The translations under genes and the position numbers were made by a program. From Phialophora verrucosa (Eukaryota; Ascomycota; Eurotiomycetes; Chaetothyriales; Herpotrichiellaceae): 64,000 bases of DNA. The stretch spans positions 372,001 through 436,000 of the forward strand of contig MSED01000015.1 in assembly GCA_002099365.1 (NCBI GenBank), given 5' to 3'. The notes below the pieces were generated by a model. That model ran no database searches, was not told the origin of the DNA, and worked only from the letters and a program-made list of their open reading frames with translations. Shown in pieces: positions 11,624 to 21,365 of the stretch. How positions within the stretch are numbered: the stretch's first letter is position 1; every line of letters starts with the position of its first letter.

Positions 11624-14093
11624 ATGCCATCATCTCGAACACGCTCTCGTCCGCGAATCCCTCTTTTTCGTAGTCTGAGTGCCAATGCTGCTTCTTCAGA
11701 TGCCGATGTCAGCGCCACAAGCAGCCACGACGATCGACAAGCCAAGTCCGGCAGCGGGCGTCAGCGGTCGTCCGGCGGCTGGAGTCTGCCCACGCTGTCC
11801 ACGCTCGCCAATTTCAATTTCCATCGCCGTGGGCGGACCAAGTCGGACGCCAGACAGAAAGCTGTAGAGGCCAAGGGCGGGCGAGAAGCAGAGCGGGAAA
11901 AAGAGCGGCCTCCAGCATCCGTGTCTGCCAGAGTGTCGCCGCGAGGACTGTCGCCCAATAACAGGCCTCGGGCGGCAGCACCAGCCACAAATGCGGAACC
12001 CTCGTCTGCATCTGCGTCTGCGTCTCCGTCTGCGTCTCCCTCTGTCTCGGCGTCGGGCTCTGCTACGCTCGTCGGTGCGCCTCCTGCTTCACGTTCTCTT
12101 CATCATCCCGCCACCGATCCTCGATCCAACTCCACAGCCATTGCTGCCTCTGCTCCTCCGACCAGTGATTATAATACCGACACTATCTCCCGCCCTGCAA
12201 CTCCGCCGAGCCCTAACCCCGGCTGTCCGCGAGTCTTTGTGCACCGACCTTCCAGCCCGACCGTGCCGGCCGTCGATCCGGAATCATGCGTTCGATATGA
12301 TCCTGCCGACGCCATGCAGAGAAAAATATGGGTGAGACGAGCTGGCGCCTCCGCGACAAGAGTCGAAGTCGCCGAAGACGACCTGGTCGATAACGTCCGC
12401 GATGTCATTCTTCAAAAATATGCCAATTCGCTGGGGCGCAGCATCGATTCTCCAGACATCACCCTTAGAATTGTCAGTCGCGAAGAAAACAACAAGAACG
12501 TGAGCGCCGAGCGTGCTTTGGGCCCCGAGGAGCCCATCGGCCAGACCCTGGATGCCTACTACCCTGGCGGTCAAACTGTCGACGAAGCTCTGATCATCGA
12601 CGTGCCTCCACGTAGAACCACTCCTCGAGCGTCTCCCCGACCGGGCAACCACCATATCTACTATTATCCAGAGCAGTTCCGCCCCGATGAAGCTGCCCGC
12701 GAGTACTTTCCTCCCATGCAGCTTCACTCTCCTCACCTTGCCCATGTCCCTCACCCAAGCTCTGTTCCTCACTCCATGGCCGTTTTGACGACTGGTCAGC
12801 TGCCGCCGCTGCCGAGCCCCGGTTCTCATGGACAAAGGAGACACGCGAGGCCGAAATATGGCAGACAGCACACGAGCAGCCCCACGATCCTTCACACCGT
12901 CCAGCCGAACGGGCAAGTCATAGGTGCGTCGATGGCCGCTTTGAGACATAAGAAACCTAACCTTGAACAGAGTCTAAGGCACCGATAAATGGCCCTGTCC
13001 CGTCGGCACCACCGTTACCAACACCCCCAGCCCAAGGACTGAATGAACACAAGCCGTCCATCACACCTCCCAACCGGGTCTCTTCCCCACACCCAGGTCA
13101 GAAAGCGAAGAGAAGGAAAGGCCAGTTTGGTGCCCAGTCTACGAACGGTGACCCTCAGGCGGCCACCAAATCAGGGGCCGGGGGTGAAACCTTGCCTGTC
13201 CCACCGATTAATGTGTTGCTCGTGGAGGACAATGTTATCAACCTGAAATTGCTCGAGGCTTTTATGAAGAGGCTTAATGTGCGCTGGAAGTCCGCCATGA
13301 ACGGGAAGGAAGCAGTGACCATGTGGAAGCAGGGTGGATTCCACCTGGTTTTGATGGATATCCAGCTTCCGGTGATGAACGGCCTAGAAGCAACCAAAGA
13401 AATTCGACGGCTGGAAGCGGTCAACGGCATCGGAGTTTTCAGTGGAAGCCCTATTGAGACCGCCTTGAAACCGCCCACTAAGGATGGCGATCTGCTGGGC
13501 GAAGCGGATGCTCTGCCTGATCGAAGCTTATTCAAGAGTCCTGTCATCATTGTAGCCTTGACGGCGAGCAGTTTGCAGAGTGACAGGCATGAAGCGTTGG
13601 CGGCAGGCTGTAATGACTTTTTGACAAAGGTGAGCAGTCGGACTTGAACTTTCGTTTGGACACTCTCTAACAGCCTCAATAGCCTGTCAACTTTGTATGG
13701 ATGGAGCGCAAAGTCACCGAATGGGGGTGTATGCAAGCCTTGATTGATTATGATGGTTGGAGGAAATGGAAAAAGTACGCGGACGAAATGGCTGAAGACC
13801 CCGCCAAGAAGGCAGCAGAGAAAGAAGAAAAGGCCAAAGCAAGGGCCGCGCTCAAAGCCATGTTCTCTCGACCTCTACCAACCACTAAGAAGGAAAGGGA
13901 CAGTACGAGCACAGGTTCGACGACTACTGTCGACAGAGCAACGACCCCCGTGCAGAACGGAACGCCCAAGAAAGGTGGCGGCCCAGGCCCTGGCTCGAGT
14001 GCTAGGAGCCATAAGAGCAGCCGAAGCAATACCAGCGGAGGCGGAGGGAACTTGGAGAGTATGGCAGAGGAGGATGAAAACAGCAAATCATGA
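11624..14093 (+). CDS. SSK1: Response regulator Ssk1 of the HOG stress pathway (three exons)
   Basis: Receiver of the Sln1/Ypd1-type phosphorelay that controls the Ssk2-Pbs2-Hog1 MAP kinase cascade. Exons: 11624-12923, 12971-13629, 13683-14093 (789 residues). Intron 1 (47 bp) is GTGCGT..ACAG; intron 2 (53 bp) is GTGAGC..ATAG and splits the receiver between Lys653 and the following Pro. The receiver begins about residue 511 with INVLLVEDN; the phosphoacceptor is Asp563 in LMDIQLPVMNG; VALTASS and FLTKP complete the active site. An insert between the Asp region and VALTA is typical of Ssk1. The N terminus is disordered with a Ser/Ala tandem repeat (12002-12060). Residues ~231-326 look like a beta-grasp/RA-type domain. 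The C-terminal ~100 residues are low-complexity with KAAEKEEKAKAR helix. Confidence 0.93.
12002..12060 (+). repeat. Short tandem repeat coding Ser-Ala/Ser-Pro in SSK1
   Basis: Six-base units of the type TCTGCG/TCTCCG recur about nine times inside SSK1 exon 1 and encode alternating Ser with Ala, Pro or Val. Such runs change length between strains. Confidence 0.7.
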
Positions 14094-15420
14094 CAGAAAA
14101 TCCAAAAGATGCGCGGGTTCTCTATCGTCGATCACGCTGGGGCTACCGGCCCTGCACGTTTCTCTCTCTACCGTGTCAGCAATTGCAGCGAGCATGATAT
14201 ATTGGAGTTCAAGGCCGACGGGAAAAATACGCACTGGGATGGCCATCTTTTCTCCTCTTCCGAGAAGCGCGAGCATGGCGGGTCGTCTCGGATGAACAGC
14301 TTTATATCGAGACGGGCACAAGGCGTTATGGTCGGAGATGGTGGACATTTGTAGTTGGCATCGCGTGCCCTACGACTTGCAGCACACATAGTGAGCGTGG
14401 CGTCCCCTTTTTACCTTTCAGCCATGCTCCAGGTTTTCGATGAATGACGAAATACATTCACCTTTCCCCCCTAAGATGAATCCCGGGCAGTCACAGACAA
14501 CCAAAACCTGGGGTAGGGAGGTCGCGGGAGATTCTGGCTCAGGCCTAAGTAAACTTGGTGTAACAATCCAGCACTTGGGTGGCAGAGTGGCAGGGCCAAG
14601 CGAGATGCTTCTGTAGATAGTCGAGGCCATCGTCTCTCCGTTGTTGTGGGAACTTGAGAGAGACGCAGAATCCAGCGACGCCGGCCCATCGATGTCTAAT
14701 GCGCGAATCTAAAACGCAACCTCCCATTCCTTACTCGGCCGTGTTGGCCAGAGAATCCGACTGCCGGTCCGCGATATGGCAGTCCAAAAAAAGGCCCAGA
14801 CGTGGTGCCGATTTGTGGTACTCGTAGAAATATGACAGGTAGAGGATGACCTGCCTCCGAGTTTAATCTCGTCTGGGATATTCTGGCCTTGACGATGCTG
14901 GATGCTGCTGGGTCTCAGGCAGCCTTCTCGCTCGCTGGTCTGGAAGTCGGCGGTTCTATTGTGTCAGTATGTTGGAGACGGGGAGTTCTGGTGATCGTGT
15001 TGAAGCTTGGATGCCATAGGCAGTAGATACAGCTGATGAAACGGGTCTTAGATGATTCATAGAGGTGGACGTGGTTCATGCCATCACAAGCGGGCCTGGA
15101 AGTGGCGGCTTGCGAGCCTCACAACTCGTACTGAGCAGCGTGGTGTTGACTGGGATTCTGGATCCGCTCATGCCTACTCGTAAGTATTATGTCTCTTCTC
15201 TTGTTACTCGCATGGTACATGTCTTGCTTGCCCCCGATCAATGCTGTGAATCGGCCAAAGACGAGAAGAAGGTTATGAGAGGGATGGTGAAGCGAGGTGA
15301 GTATGACGTCGACTTGTGTGACTTGCATCTGCGGGTTGGACTGTCCGTGAACCACCTGCCATTGACGCTTGGACATATTGTAGGGCTTTGATATTGTTAC
15401 TCCCAAACCCGCCCACCGTA
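14094..15420. other. Intergenic and GET4 leader; probable 5'-UTR intron 15180-15383
   Basis: No complete gene seen. A strong donor (GTAAGT at 15180) and an acceptor (ATTGTAG ending 15383) frame 204 bp just upstream of the GET4 start, so a spliced 5' UTR is likely. The 108-codon ORF at 15065-15391 runs across this proposed intron and is not supported as a protein. Confidence 0.5.
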
Positions 15421-16637
15421 ATGTCGGCCAAGATCGCAAAGACCCTCGCGCGACAGAAAGAGAAGTACGTATGCATGACCACCGGCCTCCAAGGATCGAG
15501 TCCTCACACTCACTCGCTTGCTCTGTAGAATCGCCGAAGGCAACTTCTATGAAGCACACCAGCAACTCCGTGTGATTACCGCTCGCTACCTCAAAGCACA
15601 AGACTACTCCTCCTCGTGCGACGTGCTGTACAATGGCGCCCTGTTACTTCTTCGCGCCGGACAAGGAGGCTCAGGCGGTGATCTTGCCGTCACGCTGGTC
15701 AACGACGTCTACGTGAAGGGCGAGTTTCCGTGCAATGACGAGAACAAGAAGAGACTATTGGAGATCTTCCACGCCTTTCCCAGCGAGGAGCCGACGCGGA
15801 AGAGGTTCGTCAGCGACATGGTGAACTGGAGTGGGAAATGCGGCGACCTGGAGCGAGGAGACCCAGACGTCCATCACGGGGTGGGCGAAGCTTTTGCCAA
15901 AGGTGAGCGGAACAACGGGGGACAATAAGAGACGCGGCCTGATCATATCGAACACGCTGGCAGAGTACACTGGCTGACAATCTCGGTGTTTGTTTCGTGT
16001 AGAAGGAGATGCGTACGACGCCGAACGACATCTCATCCTCGGCACAGCAGCGTCGGCTCCCATCCTCGCCACGGTGCACTACACCTGGTATAGGACGGAC
16101 CAGCCGCACCTCGCGGCCATCTACGCCTCTCGCTCGGTCCTCCCTTACTTGATGGTCGGCAATCTCGCGTCCGCCAACCTCGCCCTGTCGACATTCACGT
16201 CGCACCTGACCACGTCCAACCCTGCCCTCCTCGCCATGTCCCAGCCGCTGGAATCTTCCAAATCCGGCCTTTCCCTCCGCATATTCCCGTCAATCCCTCT
16301 GCTCAACTTCCTCTCGCTCCTGCTCCTCGCGGCGCAGAAGGCAGATTCCTCCCTCTTCAGGCAGCTGGCGAAATACTACGCCCCGCACCTCAAGGAAGTC
16401 GAGGGCCTGTGGAGCGAAGCCCTCGCCCACATCGGAGAAATCTGGTTCGGGATCAAAATCCCCCGCCAGTCTGGCAATCCATTGTTCGACATGATGGGAA
16501 GTATGCTGTTCGGTGGTGGTGGCGGTGGCGGCGGTGGTGCCAAACCAGGAGGGACGCCCAGGTCAGGGACGCCCAAGCCTGGCGCCGCTGGAGCGAAGAA
16601 GGAGATCGAGAAACCCCCGGCTATGGATCTGGATTGA
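15421..16637 (+). CDS. GET4: Get4, tail-anchored protein targeting factor (three exons)
   Basis: Get4 bridges Get5/Sgt2 to Get3 so that tail-anchored membrane proteins reach the ER. Exons 15421-15464, 15529-15902 and 16003-16637 give 350 residues. Introns of 64 bp (GTACGT..TGTAG, phase 2) and 100 bp (GTGAGC..TGTAG, phase 1). The start MSAKIAKTLARQKEK joins directly to IAEGNFYEAHQQLRVITARY, the characteristic opening of the Get4 helical-repeat fold; LNFLSLLLLAAQ and KYYAPHLKEV further on are also family-like. The C terminus carries a run of nine glycines followed by a Pro/Gly/Thr-rich tail, which is disordered. Stop at 16635-16637. Confidence 0.92.
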
Positions 16638-17294
16638 GCTCGCGCCTTCACACGGGACGGGCATGGCGCCATCCACATTCGGAGGCTACTGGGGAGAGAT
16701 GTAGGATGTCAGCGACGCAGCATCGTACCGTGGTTGAAGCAAAGCAAGATTAGATGAGGGTGGGAATGCAGCTATCGGGCATCTCGGATTGGATCGAGCC
16801 GTTGTTCTTCCGTTCTTGCTGTTCAACCGTCCATCCGCAAGTGATGAAGTACATGGAATTCGCGCGCCACGGCTGGACTATTAGCAGAACATGACTCATC
16901 ATGGACCAGGAGGCACGAAGACAATGAATATATCTCACTGGGTGCGTGGTCAACCTCGAAGCGGTACTCCCGTATCTATCGGTTCTCGCTGCACAAATGC
17001 CTCATGCCGTCTCGATGCGCGCGTTGGTACAGCTACTCTAGCTCATTCATTAGGTTCATGGCTCGTGAAATCGTAAGTCGTTGGCGTCGCCATAATTCAG
17101 ACGCCCTGGTCATTGCTCCCACGCGCCCCATCACGATCTTGCAAGTTGGCCGGTCAAGACGCGCCCACAAATGCTGTAGAGCCCTGCCGCCTGATATTCG
17201 AACAAGTGCGGGACGGAAAGCCAGACCACGCATCACGGGCCCCAATTGGCCGCTGGGTGGGTGGTGCACCTCCCCCCAGGAATCCACATTCATC
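16638..17294. other. Convergent intergenic region between GET4 and the His-rich gene
   Basis: 3' flanks of two convergent genes. Nothing recognisable; the short ORFs here lack protein-like composition. Confidence 0.6.
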
Positions 17295-18524
17295 TCAGTC
17301 GTAGACGCCGACCTCGTCTCTTCCGACCATGGCGCCCATGCCGGGACACTCTCCAAACATCCATCCCTCCTCCTCGGCGCGGCCGACCTCCCGCCGTAGA
17401 CTGCCCATGATCAAGCCCATCAACTCCTCCTTCTCCTCCTGGGCCTCCTCGTCCTCATCCTCGTCCTCGTCCCCGGCCGCTGCTGCTACAGTGCTCGACG
17501 CCGCGGACTTGCCCTTGGCGCGAGCCCGTTGCCGGGACATCATTTCGCGGAGGAGGCGCTCGATGCGTTCGCGGTCGCGGCGCTCCGAGTCCAGTTCGTC
17601 GAGGGCTACGGCTTCGGCTTGGGCACGGGCGGCGGCTATTGCCGCGGCTTGCGCGTCGGTGTGGGTGTGAGTGTGGGCGTGAGCGCGAGCATGAGTATGT
17701 GTGGTGCGAGCCCGGGCGGCAGATGGATGATCGTGTTCATGGCTGTGGTCGTGGCCGTGGCCGTACAGGTTTTGATGTCGTCGTACGCGACGGTCGGTTC
17801 GGCGAGCGGAGGCTTGGGCGGGTCGATCGTGGAATTCGTCATCGTCGTCGGAGAAGCCTTCCCCTGCCGCGGCGTGGGCGTGGTGTACTTCGACGTCTTC
17901 GTCGTCCTCGCCTTCGCCGCCGCCCTGGCCGTCGCGAGGTTCTCGGTCCTCGGTCGTTTCGTCGTCCGAGTCGGTAAGCGTCAAGCGGCTGGGCAGGACG
18001 GGTAACTTGGGGAGCATGGGACGGCCGGTGATCGGATTCAATGCAATGATGGATTGATTGGGAAAGAGTGCGGCAGAGGAACGTGGACTGAGCGGGCGGT
18101 TCGGCGAGACTGTCGGATCGTACCCTTCGGCTGCGGCGGCGCGAGGGGGAGGCGATAGTTGTGGAATGGGAGGTGGGATGAAGGCTGCGCTGCCGCCGTC
18201 GAGAACACTATGGAAGGGCGATGATCGTGGCGGAGACGGCGAGAGCGACGGAGTCGATGCTGAGCGTTGATGGCTCCGCAGTCGCGGCAGGTTGCTTCCC
18301 TGCTGCTGCTGCTGCTGCTGTGGGTGTTGTTGTTGGGCTGGAGTGTCACTTTGCCCGTCGAACTGAGGCGGTTGTGCTCCGGAAGCCGGTCGTCGCGACA
18401 GATGTGTCGAGAACAGATTCCGGCGGACTGATGCTGACGTGATCGCATGGGAGGTCGAGGAGAGGAAACTCGACGTCGTGGGTGAGTAGTCGATCGGGTC
18501 TCGCAGCGGTGATGGCGGCGCCAT
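17295..18524 (-). CDS. Low-complexity protein with His-rich repeats, function unknown
   Basis: 409 residues, not recognised. N terminus is Ser/Pro-rich with a polyglutamine run (CAG repeats near 18301-18322 on the opposite strand). An acidic middle follows, then two histidine-rich blocks: HGHGHDHSHEHDH and a THTHARAHAHTHTHT run. A charged helix (LDELDSERRDRERIERLLREMM) and an acidic tail (DEDEDEDEE) lead into a C-terminal segment EELMGLIMGSLRREVG that looks folded and may be the conserved part. Start ATG at 18524; a start after an upstream intron is possible. The His blocks suggest metal binding, which is inference only. Confidence 0.7.
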   Translation of the reverse strand: MAPPSPLRDPIDYSPTTSSFLSSTSHAITSASVRRNLFSTHLSRRPASGAQPPQFDGQSDTPAQQQHPQQQQQQQGSNLPRLRSHQRSASTPSLSPSPPRSSPFHSVLDGGSAAFIPPPIPQLSPPPRAAAAEGYDPTVSPNRPLSPRSSAALFPNQSIIALNPITGRPMLPKLPVLPSRLTLTDSDDETTEDREPRDGQGGGEGEDDEDVEVHHAHAAAGEGFSDDDDEFHDRPAQASARRTDRRVRRHQNLYGHGHDHSHEHDHPSAARARTTHTHARAHAHTHTHTDAQAAAIAAARAQAEAVALDELDSERRDRERIERLLREMMSRQRARAKGKSAASSTVAAAAGDEDEDEDEEAQEEKEELMGLIMGSLRREVGRAEEEGWMFGECPGMGAMVGRDEVGVYD

Positions 18525-18787
18525 GGGGCAGTCTGTACCGAGTATCCGCCTGGCTCATTTGCTGCAGAAGTGGCCGGTCGTGGTGAGTGACAGACCGTGT
18601 CGTCGCTCATCTACATACGCTGCGTCCTGTGCTAGTCGCCGCGTCAAGTAGTAAACAAATCAGTCCAAGCAAATACTCGACGGAAATCAAAGCGCGACGT
18701 GAATGTCCGTTTCCGCCAATCAGAATTGATCGAGATTCCCGCTCTCGCCATTTGTTTGTATCTCTTGACTGCTCCCGCTACAACTGT

Positions 18788-19303
18788 ATGACTGCCATCA
18801 CTCAGCTTTGCAGATGCTCGCTATACAGCTCCACGGTCATTCGCGACAAGACTGTGAGTCTAGCCTTTCGTGCCCCGAGGAACAGTGCGTCGCCTGCGGG
18901 TGCAGCATCTCGGCCGTCTCCAGATCCTGCGGAAGAGACGGCCACAAGTAACCTTGTCAGGTTCCTCCAGACCTCCAATGAATCTCTTTCATTCAAGGGA
19001 CCTGACCTCCTCTGACTGTCATCTGTGATCTGCCCTACAAATCCACGCACAGCAACCGTTCTGGACGATCTGCAACCTGCACTTCGGATACAAGCTTCAG
19101 GCATCCCACGCTCGCTAGTCGCCAACCCACGTGCGGCTCAGAATCACATTAGGTCTCTATTCGAGGCAAAGTCAGCTTAGCAGACATGGCGACCAGTCGC
19201 ACTGCTCTACGACAGGTGGACGACAGGTGCGGATGTCCCCAAATCGCAGATCTCCAGCTTTGCGTTCCCATGGGCCGCCCGTCTCAGTTTGTGGCTGGCC
19301 TGA
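18788..19303 (+). pseudogene. Degraded ORF with mitochondrial-presequence-like N terminus
   Basis: One reading frame from ATG 18788 stays protein-like for more than 500 bases but is interrupted by TGA at 19013-19015, TAG at 19178-19180 and TGA at 19301-19303. The first ~45 residues are rich in Arg, Ser and Ala without acidic residues, as in mitochondrial presequences. After them come SNLVRFLQTSNESLSF and, beyond the first stop, TATVLDDLQPALRIQASGIP and RSLVANPRAAQNHIRSLF. No intron with good signals removes the stops (a GT..AG pair around the first stop would be only ~30 bp). I do not recognise the family with confidence; a small mitochondrial ribosomal protein is one possibility. Confidence 0.45.
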
Positions 19304-19418
19304 TGGCATGCCTCTGCTCACACGCAGGCACATAAGAGACTGCCTTATGGCATGTCGAACTCAGCCGACACTTTCTCTTTGTTGAAACCTTTGGCAGGAA
19401 CTGGCTGTTGAGGCCAAG

Positions 19419-20988
19419 ATGACACGCATGCCAGAACAAGAGAGCATTCGGATAGCCAATGGTACTGACATACAGCAGACCATCGACGGCAATGCCACTT
19501 CCCAATGTACTGGCACCCAAATCCCCGTCCTCATCATAGGCGGTGGCGTTGTCGGCTGCCTTACAGCCCTGAAACTGGGCCAGGCAGGAATCCGCACCTC
19601 TATAGTCGAACGTCTCCCGGATACCAGCGCGGCGCCGCGAGCATGCGGTTACTTCGGCGCCGTCCTGCACATGTTTGATGAATGCGGAATGTACAAGCTC
19701 ATCCGCGACGAAGGATTCATGACTCGAGGGCTGTGTTTCCGGAAACCACCTAAAGGTGATGGGTCGGGATCCGGAAGCAAAGTCTTTGGCGATGTGGTTG
19801 CCAATATTCCCCTGTGTGCGCCACACGATACCGTCATGGCCCCTGGTGCGGGCTGTTTGAATCTGCCGCAAGCACAGTTGAACAAGCTCTTCCTCCGTGA
19901 GGCGCTCAAAACAGGCCATGTGACAATTCATTTCAATTCCGAGCTCGTCTCCATCGTTTCGAACACCGATGACGGCGTGACCGTGCTCACTCGCAACCCA
20001 TCAACTGGCGCAGAACAGGAGTTCAGGGCCACGTACGCAGTCGCAGCCGATGGTGCGAAATCTGCGTCTCGAAAAGCCCTCGGCCTCCCTTACCCCGGGC
20101 ACACCTGGCCCGAACGCCTGATCGCCACCAACGTCCTCGTCAAGAACGTGGAGGAAACGCCCATGCACACGCATTTCCTTATGCATCCCGTGCATTGGGC
20201 GGTGTCGACCCCCCTTGCGAATCCCGTGCTGGGCGAGAAGACCCTCTGGCGATGGACTATGGCTGCGGACCCGGCGCTGGAGCATCTGTCGGACGAGGAG
20301 ATCTTGAGCGACGAGACCGTCTTTCGCCATTATGAACGGTGTATGCCCGGCGCGAGACCCTTGCATCAACACGTGGAAATCGTGGCGAGGGCGGTATACA
20401 GGACGCATCAGCGGCTGGTGCCGACGATGAGGAAGGGGAATGTCCTCCTCGCAGGGGATTCCGCGCATTGTAATCACGTATGCACGCCCGAGCCCCTGCT
20501 TTCAACCTTTTATTTCCCCTGCGTTTCGTTTCTTCTGCGCAGGTACCGTAAGAAGGTGGTAACCGAGCGATGGACAGAATGACGGAATGACTGCCTGACT
20601 GCCTGGCTGACTTTACTCGACATAGCCCTTCGGCGCTCTAGGCCTCAACACAGGCATGCTCGACGCCGACGCCCTCGCCACCGCGCTGGCCATGGTCCTC
20701 GACCCAGCGCCCTCTCCTCGCCGCTACCCAACCTCGCACATCCTCAACACGTACAACGACGCGCGCCGCAAGGTGTTCCAATTCTTCGTCGATCCCACTT
20801 CCACGCAGAACAAGATCCGCGCTCATTCGCACGTAGATCCGGACCAAGCCGTTCAGGATGACTGGTTCCTCAGGGAGCTGAAGCGCTTGGAGGAGCGTCC
20901 CGACATGAAGCGAGCCATGGCGATGATGAGGCCGTTCTTCGACGGGTGGAGGACGGATATGCACAAGGCGTTGGAGGAGGCGGCGTGA
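19419..20988 (+). CDS. FAD-dependent aromatic-ring monooxygenase (two exons)
   Basis: Class A flavoprotein monooxygenase (PHBH/UbiH fold) that hydroxylates an aromatic substrate using NAD(P)H and oxygen; substrate unknown. Exons 19419-20477 and 20626-20988, 473 residues. The intron (148 bp, GTATGC..CATAG) falls exactly inside the second FAD motif: GDSAHCNH at the end of exon 1 (residues 346-353) joins PFGALGLNTGMLDA. Also seen are the dinucleotide-binding IIGGGVVG near residues 39-46 and the DG motif DGAKSASRKALG. The neighbouring genes are housekeeping, so there is no sign of a biosynthetic cluster. No signal peptide. The start is the first in-frame ATG after a stop; MPEQES four codons later is an alternative. 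Confidence 0.88.
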
Positions 20989-21365
20989 AGGGACAAGGCA
21001 CAATGCAAAGTCATCGCGGTCGTGACCACGGCATTCCAAAACCCCCGGTCAATGCGGAGTGGAATGAAAGGCAACGGACGAGCAGCAGCAAGAAGAAAGG
21101 CCAGGGCGGGTAATAGCAAGAAACCAAGAAAACATGACTATAATGAAACACTTTTCATCTGTGGTCTTTCCTCTTAGTCTTCACTTTTCATACATGACGC
21201 TTAATGTGGAGGGCCCAGCATTTCCCGCCACGGTGCTTTGGCCGTCTCCGAGGTGCGGTCTATTTCTTCGCGCTGAAAGAAACGATCGCACCATCAAAGG
21301 TCGGGTATCTCAAGAACATTAAATCAATGGTTGGCCGTCCTGTGGCCGACACATCCTCACACACA
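20989..21365. other. Convergent intergenic region, monooxygenase / GRS1
   Basis: 3' flanks of two convergent genes. Nothing further recognised. Confidence 0.6.

Noticed and set aside
15065..15391. 108-codon + ORF upstream of GET4
   Set aside because: Runs across a good donor and acceptor pair; better explained as spliced 5' UTR.
17529..18005. 158-codon + ORF with hydrophobic Val/Gly-rich segments
   Set aside because: Antisense shadow of the His-rich gene; GTG/GTC repeats arise from the opposite His/Asp codons.
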